Source of the DNA: Sphaerisporangium corydalis
Lineage (GTDB): Bacteria; Actinomycetota; Actinomycetes; Streptosporangiales; Streptosporangiaceae
Length of the DNA: 64,000 nt
Reading direction: 5' to 3'
Assembly: GCF_025506355.1 (NCBI RefSeq)
Contig: NZ_JANZYP010000006.1
Location: forward strand, 62,001-126,000
Under the pieces are notes generated by a model. It searched no databases. It worked only from the letters and a program-made list of their open reading frames with translations, and was not told the DNA's origin. Below, piece after piece: positions 46,301 to 53,717 of the stretch. The translations under genes were made by a program, and so were the position numbers. The stretch's first letter is position 1. Each line of letters opens with the position of its first letter.

Positions 46301-47347
46301 CTCGGAGCCGACCTTCGCGCCCTCGGGGACTACTCCGCCGCGCTGAAGATGGCGACCGACACCTTCGACCGCCTGAAGAACGAGTACGGGGAGGACCATC
46401 CCCGGACCCTGATGGCCGCCAACAACAAGGCCGTCTCCTTGCGCCTGGTCGGCGAGTTCCTCGAAGCGCGCGACGTGGACCAGGACACCTACGACCGCCG
46501 TCTCACCGTCCTCGGCGAGAAGCACCCGTACACCCTGTTCTCCGGCGCCAACATCGGCGGCGACCTGCGGGACGCCGGTCAGTTCGCCCGATCGGTCGAG
46601 GTGCTGACACAGTTCTACGACGAGCACCGCTCGCTGCTCGGCGAGGACTACCCCGACACGTTGCGAGCCGCCAAGAGCCTGGGCGTGTCGCTGCGGAAGG
46701 CCGGGGAGTACCGCGAGGCCTTCCGGGTGACCGAGCAGACCACCAAACTGTTCGAGAGAGTGCACGGGGACACCAGCCCCGACACGCTGGTGTGCCGGAT
46801 CAATCTCGCCTCCGACCTCGCAGCGCTGGGCAGGAAGTCCGAGGCCCGGGAGATCGTGGGGCAGGTGTGGGAGGCGTTCACCGTCTCACTCGGCGCGGAC
46901 CACCCCTACACGCTGATCGCGGCCAACAACCTCTCCATCTACATCCGAGGTTCCCACTCCGTGGAGAAGGCCAGGCGGCTGGCCGAGAGCACTCTCGGCC
47001 TCATGGTCGAGAAGCTGGGTGAGAAACACCCCTTCACCCTGTGCGCCGCGGTCAATTTCGCGAACTGCCTGGCCGACCTCGGCGAGTGGGACCGCGCGCT
47101 GGAACTGGAGACCGCGACCTTCCAGTCCCTCGAGGACACGCTCGGCCGCGAACACCCGGACACACTCGCCTGCTCGGCCAATCTCGCGGTCACGTTGCGT
47201 GAGGCCGGCACCATCCACCAGGCCCAGCAGATACGCGACGAGACGCTGAAGGCTTTCCGCGAGGTATTGGGCGAGAGCCATCCGCTGCTGACATTCCTCG
47301 ACAGCGGGCAGCGGATGACGCTGGACCTGGAGGCGCTGCCGGTCTGA
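43358..47347 (+). CDS. FxSxx-system ParA-variant / TIR-like / NB-ARC / TPR protein
   Basis: The protein is 1,329 residues with four regions. (1) A ParA/MinD-like ATPase (about 10-300) has the variant P-loop FKGGTGRT, with Arg25 where the P-loop lysine normally is, and LTIDWDLESPG. (2) A TIR-like domain (about 335-470) contains HVLVSYVPEDRMWADWVQSLL. (3) An NB-ARC ATPase (about 490-800) has Walker A GLGGIGKSQVA (Lys532) and LLIFDNAHEPADI. (4) Kinesin-light-chain-type TPRs span about 880-1320 (LGENHPHTL, GEDHPRTLMAANNKAVSLR). This is an NLR-like STAND architecture. GTG 43358 overlaps the fxsC stop; ATG 43370 is an alternative. It is probably the sensor or scaffold of the FxSxx system. Confidence 0.92.
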   Translation: MRTGMSGSKEGQIITFYSFKGGTGRTMALANTAWILASNGWKVLTIDWDLESPGLHKFFHPFLDPRVGEMRGVIELIQDYAWAAMLDEPRPDDWYKEFCQVAGYVTPLEWNEFPGEGRLDFMSAGRQNRDYSSLIASFDWDHFYERLRGGLFFDALRAHVKQNYDYVLIDSRTGLSDIADICTMHLPDTLVDCFTLSDQSIEGAAHVARDVSEASSGRKIQIFPVPMRIEEGEKEKLDAGRAFARSRFDRFLTEMGKAEADRYWAAVEIPYRPYYAFEETLAAFGDVPGSPRSMLAAYESLTEVITGGRAGSSPSIEEKIRLRYRDHFTRVRPVAPGHVLVSYVPEDRMWADWVQSLLTRIGFKVRTRSVTEAEPPEPDPTATKVTEHIVAIISPAYVSSARARELWTTTTTGQGSAADHVLVPVRVAPTQLQHPFTVPPIVDLVRTDEDEATTAIMRALGQSPRELQHLAATATPGPRFPRSRPAITNVPSRNAVFTGRGELLEKLRDQLMSGETTAVLPQALHGLGGIGKSQVALEYAHRFMADYDVVWYVPAAQSALAIPALVELARHLDIPEGENIEDVIQALRRLLRRNEDQLRWLLIFDNAHEPADITHLLPGGSGHIVVTSRSQVWSQVATPLEVDVFTRAESVQHLVQRVNALSAEDADMVAESLGDLPLAIEQAAAWLRETGMPPADYVAQLQTKLSQVLSLNKPADYPTPVAAAWEVSFEELRQRSRAGTRLLQLCAFFAPEAISIKMLYSDETVKALVPYDPALRENVVMGRVIQEISRFGLAKLDQRTKSVAVHRLVQGMVRHRMTEQEKIEASRDVHNILVGARPRPAEVDDSENWQAYDAIWPHLDPSGAIEWGGEATRSLLIERVRYLWRRGQFDAAMELGEELENKWKSWVSAETERPPAEDGETGSFEQETVERQILHLRFQLANVMRSQGRYKAARDTDTVVLGRQQLLLGENHPHTLMTAGGLGADLRALGDYSAALKMATDTFDRLKNEYGEDHPRTLMAANNKAVSLRLVGEFLEARDVDQDTYDRRLTVLGEKHPYTLFSGANIGGDLRDAGQFARSVEVLTQFYDEHRSLLGEDYPDTLRAAKSLGVSLRKAGEYREAFRVTEQTTKLFERVHGDTSPDTLVCRINLASDLAALGRKSEAREIVGQVWEAFTVSLGADHPYTLIAANNLSIYIRGSHSVEKARRLAESTLGLMVEKLGEKHPFTLCAAVNFANCLADLGEWDRALELETATFQSLEDTLGREHPDTLACSANLAVTLREAGTIHQAQQIRDETLKAFREVLGESHPLLTFLDSGQRMTLDLEALPV

Positions 47348-47348
47348 T

Positions 47349-48371
47349 TCAGCGGGTGGACGGGTCTTTTCTGGCGAGCCAGGTGAGTATGCCGGGCAGG
47401 GCGTCGATGGCCGCGAAATGGCCGGCGCTGTCCTGGATGACGGCATCCGCGCCGGGAATGTGGTCCGCGAGCCATTTCGTGTGGGTCACCGGGGAGAAGA
47501 CGTCTTCCGCACCATGCCAGAGCCGGACCGGCACCTTGATGTCCGCAGGGTCGAATCCCCAGCTCGACCGGTAGGCCACCGAGTCGTCGATCCATCCCCA
47601 GGCCGATTCTCGCAGCGCCTCAGCATAACCATTCGTTAAGCTGTCACGAATGACCTTGTTGGCCACGATTCGCCGATCCGAATCCGGGAGTTCGTGAAAA
47701 AAACTCTGGATAAGGCGGCCCGGATCCCTACGGATGTTGGCGACGGCCGGCTTGAGATAATCGGCCAGCCGGTCCGCACCTGATTCGGCGGTCTGGTATT
47801 CCTCGATATTGTGCTTCGACATTCCCTCGTACCAGTCGAGCTTTTCGGCATCGGGTGGTGCCAGCGTCACCAGGGCCGCGGCACCGGTGACGCGCTGTGG
47901 CAGGAGGGCGGCACACGCCAGCGCGTGCGGCCCGCCGCCCGAGCGCCCGGCGACGGCGAATCGCTCGATGCCGAGAGCGTCGGCGATGGTTTCCACATCG
48001 GTCACGCCGTCGGCGACGGAACGGCCCTCGACACGACTGGACATGCCGTAACCGGGCCGGTCGAAGGAGATCAGGCGAATGGCGTGGTTGTAGAGGTATT
48101 GCCCTCTGGGCAGGGGGCCGACCCGGCAGCCAGGCGTGCCATGCAGGAAGAAGACCGGTCGGCCTGAGGGATGGCCCAACTCGGTGATGGCAAGCTCGCC
48201 CCCGCGCCGGTTCTCGCCCCCGCGCCGGTTGTCGATGAACCTCGGTGCATCGATCTGCGTAGCAGCGTTGCGATTAGGTTTTTTCGACATGTCGCGTGCC
48301 AGTGCGCTGCTTTTGGGCACCTCGCGTGCCGACGGATCGCTTGCCGCCAACACATTGCGCGTGACCAACAC
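47349..48371 (-). CDS. Alpha/beta hydrolase
   Basis: This 340-residue hydrolase has FFLHGTPGCR (oxyanion region), nucleophile elbow VAGRSGGGPHA, VRLWHGAEDVFSPV with the acid residue, and DSAGHFAAID with the catalytic His. GTG 48371 is chosen because AGGGAG lies four bases upstream; it leaves about 60 variable N-terminal residues, including RRGGENRRGGE from an 18-bp direct repeat. Its stop is one base from the stop of the STAND gene, in convergent orientation. It could hydrolyse peptides, esters or amides; whether it belongs to the FxSxx system is open. Confidence 0.85.
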   Translation of the reverse strand: MLVTRNVLAASDPSAREVPKSSALARDMSKKPNRNAATQIDAPRFIDNRRGGENRRGGELAITELGHPSGRPVFFLHGTPGCRVGPLPRGQYLYNHAIRLISFDRPGYGMSSRVEGRSVADGVTDVETIADALGIERFAVAGRSGGGPHALACAALLPQRVTGAAALVTLAPPDAEKLDWYEGMSKHNIEEYQTAESGADRLADYLKPAVANIRRDPGRLIQSFFHELPDSDRRIVANKVIRDSLTNGYAEALRESAWGWIDDSVAYRSSWGFDPADIKVPVRLWHGAEDVFSPVTHTKWLADHIPGADAVIQDSAGHFAAIDALPGILTWLARKDPSTR

Positions 48372-48864
48372 ATCTCTCCCTGGCGTTACGGTGTCACTGC
48401 TGTCGTCTCAATACGCCGAGGGGTACTCCGGACACGGCCTGTAGATCCTGCCGCGAACTGAGCGCCTCGCGCTCTCTCGCGTGCAAGATCGTACTGGATG
48501 TCTGACAAAGCCCGCTCATGGGCCATGTGAGAGTCGAGCGCGGCACTTTTGAGACGAGTCAGAGACGCCTCCTCGAGCGATAAAGCGACATCCTCCAACC
48601 CTAACGCAAATCAACGAGGCGATCTCGGAGCTGACTGAAATCTGCCTCAAGCTGGGGGGCCCCCTTACGCCTTACTTGCTTTCCTCCACTTGGTCCGCGG
48701 CGTTCGGACAACGTTCCCATGCTGTGAAGTGCGATTCGGCCGGATCTACTTCACTGTTCCACGCCGAGCGATTGGGCGCGCGTATCTGGAGCGCCAGGCT
48801 CGTGTGTACCAGGTCTCTGGGGCGGCGCGTGAACGGTCCGCACCGCCGCGAGGCCGGTTCCGGG
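48372..48864. other. Gene-poor region between hydrolase and pirin
   Basis: About 490 bases with lower GC than average. It probably carries the hydrolase promoter. A minus-strand frame at 48386-48598 (70 codons from TTG, with a charged helical N-terminal half) has no ribosome site or family and is not called. Confidence 0.5.
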
Positions 48865-49638
48865 TCAGGAAGCGATGGTGGCGTGCATTTCCCAGACGAG
48901 GATTTCTGCTGGGGTGGTGGCGGTGACGCGGTGGCCGGAGGTGGAGGTGAAGCGGGCGGCGTCGCCTTGGGTCAGGGGGCCGGCGTCTTCCAGGGTGACG
49001 TCGCCCTGGGGGACGAAGAGGTGCAGGAAGGGGGCGTCGGGGAGTTGGACGCTGTCGCCGGTCTTGAGGCGGGCGACGTGGAGGGCCGCGTACTTGTTCT
49101 TGATGCGGATGGCGGACCGGCCGTCGTGCTGGGGCATTCCTGAGGCGACAGGGACGAGGCCGCCGCGCAGGAGTTCGTCGTCGATTTCGAGCTGTTCGTA
49201 CCCAGGGGCGATGCCGGGCTCGTCGGGGACCACCCACATCTGGACGAAGTGCACGGGCTCGTTGTGGTCGGCGCCGCCGTCGAGGCGCCAGGAGTCGTTC
49301 TTCTCGGAGTGCAGGATGCCGGTGCCGGCGCTCATGCGCTGCGCCAGGCCGGGGTAGATGATCCCGGAGTGACCCTCGGAGTCCTGGTGGACCAGCGAGC
49401 CGCGCAGCACCCAGGTCACGATCTCCATGTCGCGGTGCGGGTGGGTCTCGAACCCGCTCCCGGGCGTGACGATGTCGTCGTTGTTGACCAGCAGGACGCC
49501 GTGGTGGGTGTTGCGGCGGTCCTGGTGGTGGCCGAACGAGAAGGAGTGCTTGGAGTCCAGCCAGTCGATCTTCGTGGCGAACCGTTCGCTCGCCCTGCGG
49601 ATGTCGACGCCGGGCCGCTTGATCGTCGGGGTGCTCAT
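48865..49638 (-). CDS. Pirin-family bicupin
   Basis: This 257-residue pirin has FSFGHHQDRR, the metal site HPHRDMEIVTWVLRGSLVHQDSEGH, GIIYPGLAQRMSAGTGILHSE in the first cupin, and a conserved QMWV segment. Pirins bind a metal; some have quercetinase activity, others act as redox-sensitive regulators. ATG 49638 is the start. The MarR-style dyad at 49675-49688 lies in its upstream region. Confidence 0.95.
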   Translation of the reverse strand: MSTPTIKRPGVDIRRASERFATKIDWLDSKHSFSFGHHQDRRNTHHGVLLVNNDDIVTPGSGFETHPHRDMEIVTWVLRGSLVHQDSEGHSGIIYPGLAQRMSAGTGILHSEKNDSWRLDGGADHNEPVHFVQMWVVPDEPGIAPGYEQLEIDDELLRGGLVPVASGMPQHDGRSAIRIKNKYAALHVARLKTGDSVQLPDAPFLHLFVPQGDVTLEDAGPLTQGDAARFTSTSGHRVTATTPAEILVWEMHATIAS

Positions 49639-49674
49639 GTCCTGCCCTTCGAGTTTTCCTACCCTGGCAAGGTG

Positions 49675-49688
49675 GTTGAAAGTTTAAC
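49675..49688. promoter_or_regulatory. MarR-like dyad between pirin and DinB-like gene
   Basis: GTTGAAAGTTTAAC is an imperfect palindrome in a local A/T-rich spot, 37 bases before pirin. It resembles MarR-family operators common in front of actinobacterial pirin genes. No MarR gene is nearby. Confidence 0.4.
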
Positions 49689-49740
49689 AACATTGCGGGA
49701 CGGGTGCCTCCCCGCAGCTCTCGGTCTACGCTCGGGCGTT

Positions 49741-50529
49741 ATGACGGTGGAGAGTCGGGGTTCCTTGACGCATGAAGATCACTGCTCGGCGCTGGAGGCC
49801 GAGGTGGCCCTGTTCGCCGAGGTGGTGACGGACGTCGATCCGGCGACGGCGGTGCCCACGTGCCCGGGGTGGACCGTCGCCAAGCTGCTGAAGCACGTCG
49901 GCATCACCCAGCGGTGGGCCGAGCACATCGTGCGCCATCGCGTCGACCGTCCCATGACGACCCGCGAGGTGCCGGTCACGCTGCCGGAGGACGACAAGGG
50001 GTATCCGGCGTGGCTGGCGGCGGGCGGCAGGTCCCTGGTCGCCACGCTGAGGCAGGAGGGCGGCGACGTCCCGATGTGGTCGTGGGGCGCCGAGCAGCGC
50101 TCGGGGTTCTGGTCGCGGCGCATGTTCCACGAGTGCGTGATCCACCGCGCGGACGCCGAGCTGGCCCTCGGCCGGGTACCGGACATCGACGTCAGGAGCG
50201 CCTCGGACGGTGTCGACGAGCTGCTGAGCAACCTGGCGGCGGCGTCCTGGGTCTCCGGTGGGCTGAAGGAGCTGAAGGGCGACGGCGAGAGCCTGCACTT
50301 CCACGCCACCGACGTGGAGGCGGGTGGCGGGGGCGAGTGGATGGTGACCCTGGATCCGGACGGATTCTCCTGGGGGCACGGCCACGGCAAGGGTGACGTC
50401 GCCGTCCGGGGTGTCACGAGCGATCTTCTGCTGCTTCTTTACGGGCGCTACAAGCCCCTCGGCGACCGTTACGAGCTGTTCGGCGACAGGGACCTCCTCA
50501 CCCGCTGGCTGAGCAGGACCTCCTTCTGA
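49741..50529 (+). CDS. Maleylpyruvate isomerase-family (DinB-like) protein
   Basis: This 262-residue member of the actinobacterial TIGR03083/DinB-like group has CPGWTVAKLLKHVGITQRWAEH near the N terminus and SRRMFHECVIHRADAEL; conserved His residues suggest a metal site. MSMEG_5817/MDMPI C-terminal-like strands follow (VRGVTSDLLLLLYGR). Family members may be mycothiol-dependent enzymes. No ribosome site precedes ATG 49741, and a TACGCT (49727-49732) lies eight bases upstream, so the mRNA may be leaderless. A paralogue lies at 59101-59856. Confidence 0.9.
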   Translation: MTVESRGSLTHEDHCSALEAEVALFAEVVTDVDPATAVPTCPGWTVAKLLKHVGITQRWAEHIVRHRVDRPMTTREVPVTLPEDDKGYPAWLAAGGRSLVATLRQEGGDVPMWSWGAEQRSGFWSRRMFHECVIHRADAELALGRVPDIDVRSASDGVDELLSNLAAASWVSGGLKELKGDGESLHFHATDVEAGGGGEWMVTLDPDGFSWGHGHGKGDVAVRGVTSDLLLLLYGRYKPLGDRYELFGDRDLLTRWLSRTSF

Positions 50530-50658
50530 GATCTGGACTGGCGCTCACTTGGGAGAGCGGTGCTCTTGACGTGAGCGTGGTCGACCGTGTTCACTGATCT
50601 CGGCCGAGAGCGCTGCTCTCGGCCGATGTCGATGGGGATCGGTCGAGGAGGAAGCACG

Positions 50659-51468
50659 ATGGAAACCATAGAGCTGGCGGACGGGCGCATCGCGTACGAG
50701 CTGGCGGGACCGGCGGAGGGACGCCTGGCCGTGCTCGTGCACGGGATGGGGGACGACCGCACGACCTTCCGGTTCCTGAGCCGGCGGCTGGCCGAGGCGG
50801 GGTACCGGGTCGCGGCGATGGACGTGCGCGGGTACGGCGAGTCGAGCACCGGATGGCCGGACCACGAGGTGGCGTCGATCGGGGCGGACGTGCTGGCCCT
50901 GGTCCGGCATCTCGGCGGTCCCGCGACCGTGGTCGCGCACTCCATCGGCTGCGCGTCGGCCGTCTGGGCGGCGGCCGAGGCGCCCGCCGAGGTCACGGAG
51001 CTGGTGCTCATCGGCTCGTTCTCGGGGGACACACCGGTCAAGGCCTGGATGAAGCTCGCCTCGCGGGCGGTGGGGCGCAGCGCCCTGCTGTGGGGCATGT
51101 TCCTGCGCTCGTCCTACCCGACCGCCAAGCCCGCCGACTTCGGCGCCTACCTGGCGGGGATCACGGCCGGCCTGCGCGAGCCCGGACGGCTCGCGGCGCT
51201 GCGCGCGCAGATCGAGGTCTCGCTGGGCGGGGTCGTGTCCCGCTACCCCGAGGTGACCTGCCCGGCCGTCGTGGTCATGGGCACCAAGGACGCGGACTTC
51301 CCCGACCCGGCGGCCGAGGCGGGGCTCATCGCGGGGAAGATGGCCTCGGCCACCACGAGGACCGTGCTGGTCGAGGGGGCCGGGCACTACCCCCACGCGG
51401 AGATGCCGGACGCGACCGCGACCGCGATCCTGGCCGCCCTGGCGAAAGGTCCCGCTTTCCAGGGGTGA
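50659..51468 (+). CDS. Alpha/beta hydrolase
   Basis: This 269-residue single-domain hydrolase has LVHGMGDDRTTFRFL (oxyanion), Asp and Arg in MDVRGYGESS, the nucleophile serine in VVAHSIGCASAVW, acid in VMGTKDADFPDP, and His in VEGAGHYPHAEMP. It resembles small esterases and haloperoxidase-like hydrolases. ATG 50659 has GAGGAGGAAG upstream. The M20 peptidase gene follows after 19 bases, suggesting an operon. Confidence 0.92.
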   Translation: METIELADGRIAYELAGPAEGRLAVLVHGMGDDRTTFRFLSRRLAEAGYRVAAMDVRGYGESSTGWPDHEVASIGADVLALVRHLGGPATVVAHSIGCASAVWAAAEAPAEVTELVLIGSFSGDTPVKAWMKLASRAVGRSALLWGMFLRSSYPTAKPADFGAYLAGITAGLREPGRLAALRAQIEVSLGGVVSRYPEVTCPAVVVMGTKDADFPDPAAEAGLIAGKMASATTRTVLVEGAGHYPHAEMPDATATAILAALAKGPAFQG

Positions 51469-51487
51469 GGGGGGAGACGATGGGCCC

Positions 51488-52687
51488 ATGGATCCGGACC
51501 CGGGGAAGACGATGCGACCTACGGAACCTGAGACCGATCGCGGCGAGGGCCGGGCAGCGGCGAGGTCGCTGCTGGTGAAGGGCGAGGAGCCGTCCGAGGG
51601 GTTCATGGGTGTGGCCGAGGAGCTGCTCGCCGTGCGGTCGACGGCCGATCGTCCCGGTGACCTGCGCCGGGCGCTGGACCTGGTGCTGGACTTCGCCGGG
51701 CCCGGTTTCACGGTGGAGCGCTTCACCTCGGCGGGCAAGCCGAGCGCGCTGGTCTACCACGGAGCCCCACGCCCCCGCTTCCGGGTAATCCTGAACGCCC
51801 ACCTCGACGTGGTGCTGGCGCCGCCCGAGCAGTTCCGGCCCCGCCGCGCGCCCGGCCGCCTGTACGCCAGGGGCGCCCAGGACATGAAGGTGTCCGCCCT
51901 GGTGGAGGCGCTGGTGTTCCGCGAGCTGGCGGCCCGGCTGCCGTACCCGATCGCGTTGCAGCTCGTCACCGACGAGGAGGTCGGCGGGCGGGACGGCACG
52001 CTGCACCAGATCGAGCGGGGCGTCACGGGCGACTTCGTGATCATCGGTGAGCAGAGCGGCCTGCGCCTCGTGACCGACTCCAAGGGGATGGTCACGGTGA
52101 ACCTCAGGTCCGTCGGCCGCGGCGCGCACGGCGCCTATCCGTGGCTCGGCGACAACGCCCTGCTCAAGCTGCACCGCACCCTGGACGACATCCTGGCCCG
52201 CTACCCCGTCGCCACCGAGGAGGTCTGGCGCACCACCGTCAACGTGGCGCGCGTCGAGACGTTCGACGCGGCCCGTAACCAGGTGCCCGCGCTGGCGGAG
52301 GCGTGGCTGGACGTCCGCTACCCCCCGCAGGACGCGGACCTGAACGGCCGTACGGCCGAGGAGATCGCGGCGTACCTGGGGTCCTTCTGCGCGCCGGGGG
52401 TCACCCCCGTGGTCGAGCACGTCGACCCGCCCCACCACGCCGACCCCGGACGGCCCGAGGTGCTGGGGCTCCAGCGCGCGGCGCGGAACCAGGGGTACGA
52501 CGGCGGCTTCCTGCGCAAGCACGGCGCGGCCGACGGGCGCTTCTACTACCAGCGGGGGATCGACGCCGTCATCTTCGGTGTCGGCGGGGACGGTCAGCAC
52601 GGCCCCGATGAGTACGTCGACACCGCCACGATCACCCCGTACTACCTGGCCCTCACGGAGTTCCTGCTGGCCCTGTCCTCGCCGTGA
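51488..52687 (+). CDS. M20-family metallopeptidase (ArgE/DapE-like)
   Basis: This 399-residue zinc hydrolase has ligands in LNAHLDVV (His, with catalytic Asp), ARGAQDMKV (Asp), TDEEVGG (catalytic Glu and ligand), GEQSG and GDGQHGPDEYV (His), plus a dimerisation domain in the middle. M20 enzymes deacylate or cleave dipeptides and amino-acid derivatives (succinyl-diaminopimelate, acetylornithine). The substrate is undetermined, and no lysine or arginine gene is adjacent. Confidence 0.92.
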   Translation: MDPDPGKTMRPTEPETDRGEGRAAARSLLVKGEEPSEGFMGVAEELLAVRSTADRPGDLRRALDLVLDFAGPGFTVERFTSAGKPSALVYHGAPRPRFRVILNAHLDVVLAPPEQFRPRRAPGRLYARGAQDMKVSALVEALVFRELAARLPYPIALQLVTDEEVGGRDGTLHQIERGVTGDFVIIGEQSGLRLVTDSKGMVTVNLRSVGRGAHGAYPWLGDNALLKLHRTLDDILARYPVATEEVWRTTVNVARVETFDAARNQVPALAEAWLDVRYPPQDADLNGRTAEEIAAYLGSFCAPGVTPVVEHVDPPHHADPGRPEVLGLQRAARNQGYDGGFLRKHGAADGRFYYQRGIDAVIFGVGGDGQHGPDEYVDTATITPYYLALTEFLLALSSP

Positions 52688-52728
52688 CGAGAGGGGCCGA
52701 GGGGTCGGCCAGGTGGCAGGGGGTGATC

Positions 52729-53625
52729 TCAGGGGGTCTCGGGTGAGTGGATGAGGTGCTGCCAGCCGGGTCCGAGGGCGTCTACGTACGCGGCGCGCTC
52801 ATGGGCCAGCTCGGCCCAGCTCTCCGGCCGTTCCGCCACCGCCAGGCAGTCGCTGCCGTGCAGGCCCCACACCTCGGCCTCCACCCAGCACAGCCGCCGG
52901 TACTTGCGCGGGGACACGACCTGGGAGCCGAAGTCCCACCCCACCGCCGAGACGGGTTTGCCGGAGAACTGCCGCGCGGCCCGTTCGACGTACGCCCGCC
53001 GGGTGATCGTCTCCGGGTGCAGGAAGGACAGGTCGAACCCGTTGAGGCCGAGGCCGAAGGCGGCCAGCCCGTACAGGAACGTCGGCCGGACGCCGTGGCG
53101 CGCGCAGAAGGCGGCGATGCGCTCGGCCCCGCCCAGCGTGCCGGCGTACGACAGGACGTACAGCCGTTCCAGCGCGTGCGTGCGCAGGTACCGGCCGACG
53201 GCGGCGATGATCGTCTCCCCTGACGCGACGGTGTCCCCGATCAGCAGGGTCCCCGCCGGCGCCTCGAGCTGGGAGTACGCGACCTCGACGCGGGCAGAGG
53301 CCGGGGACACGGCGACGCGTGAGGTGGCGATCAGGTTCAGCGGCAGGTTCTGCCCGTTCTCCAGGGCGGCGGCTTCGCCGAGCTGATACACCAGCCCCTT
53401 GCTGAGGATCATCAGTTCGGCGGTGTCGCCGGTGCGGCACTCGTCGGTCAGGTGGCCGATGAAGTGCCGGCTCGACTCCAGGCACGCCCGCCGGAAGCCG
53501 GTCCCGACGAGGTTCCTGTCGAAGAGCATCCGTTCCAGGGCCCTGTTGCGCACCACGTACAGCCGGGACGAGCCCGTGCCGGGTCCGATCAGCTCGGCGG
53601 TGCTGCCTTCCGTTTCGAGGATCAC
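52729..53625 (-). CDS. Phosphoribosyltransferase-like protein
   Basis: This 298-residue protein has a type I PRTase-like core: LLIGDTVASGETI (Asp131) resembles the PRPP loop, although with one acidic residue instead of the usual pair, and VLSYAGTLGGAERIAAFC continues the fold. The N terminus holds an unusual segment (GHLTDECRTGDTAELMILSKGLVYQLGEAAAL) and the C terminus VSAVGWDFGSQVVSPRKYRRLCWVEAEVWG. Start GTG 53625 follows AAGGAGG. It is the last gene of a four-gene minus-strand set and probably acts on a nucleotide or nucleobase in that context; activity is inferred. Confidence 0.75.
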   Translation of the reverse strand: MILETEGSTAELIGPGTGSSRLYVVRNRALERMLFDRNLVGTGFRRACLESSRHFIGHLTDECRTGDTAELMILSKGLVYQLGEAAALENGQNLPLNLIATSRVAVSPASARVEVAYSQLEAPAGTLLIGDTVASGETIIAAVGRYLRTHALERLYVLSYAGTLGGAERIAAFCARHGVRPTFLYGLAAFGLGLNGFDLSFLHPETITRRAYVERAARQFSGKPVSAVGWDFGSQVVSPRKYRRLCWVEAEVWGLHGSDCLAVAERPESWAELAHERAAYVDALGPGWQHLIHSPETP

Positions 53626-53639
53626 ATGGTCCTCCTTGT

Positions 53640-53717
53640 CCGGTCATCCGGGATTCGGTCGAGGTCCGATCCCCCGGGGATCCGGTCGGGGTCCGGTCAT
53701 CCGGGGATCCGGTCGAG
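53640..53717 (-). repeat. Triplicated 3' end of the deoxyribosyltransferase-like gene
   Basis: Three 25-27-bp units, each containing GATCCGGTCG-type and CCGGTCATCC-type blocks on the plus strand, lie at 53640-53664, 53665-53691 and 53692-53717. The last includes the true stop (53697-53699). They fill most of the gap to the next gene. Confidence 0.85.

Noticed and set aside
48386-48598. 70-codon minus-strand frame with a charged helical start
   Set aside because: It has a TTG start without a ribosome site, no family resemblance, and an Arg/Thr-rich second half. It could be a decayed gene, but it is not supported.
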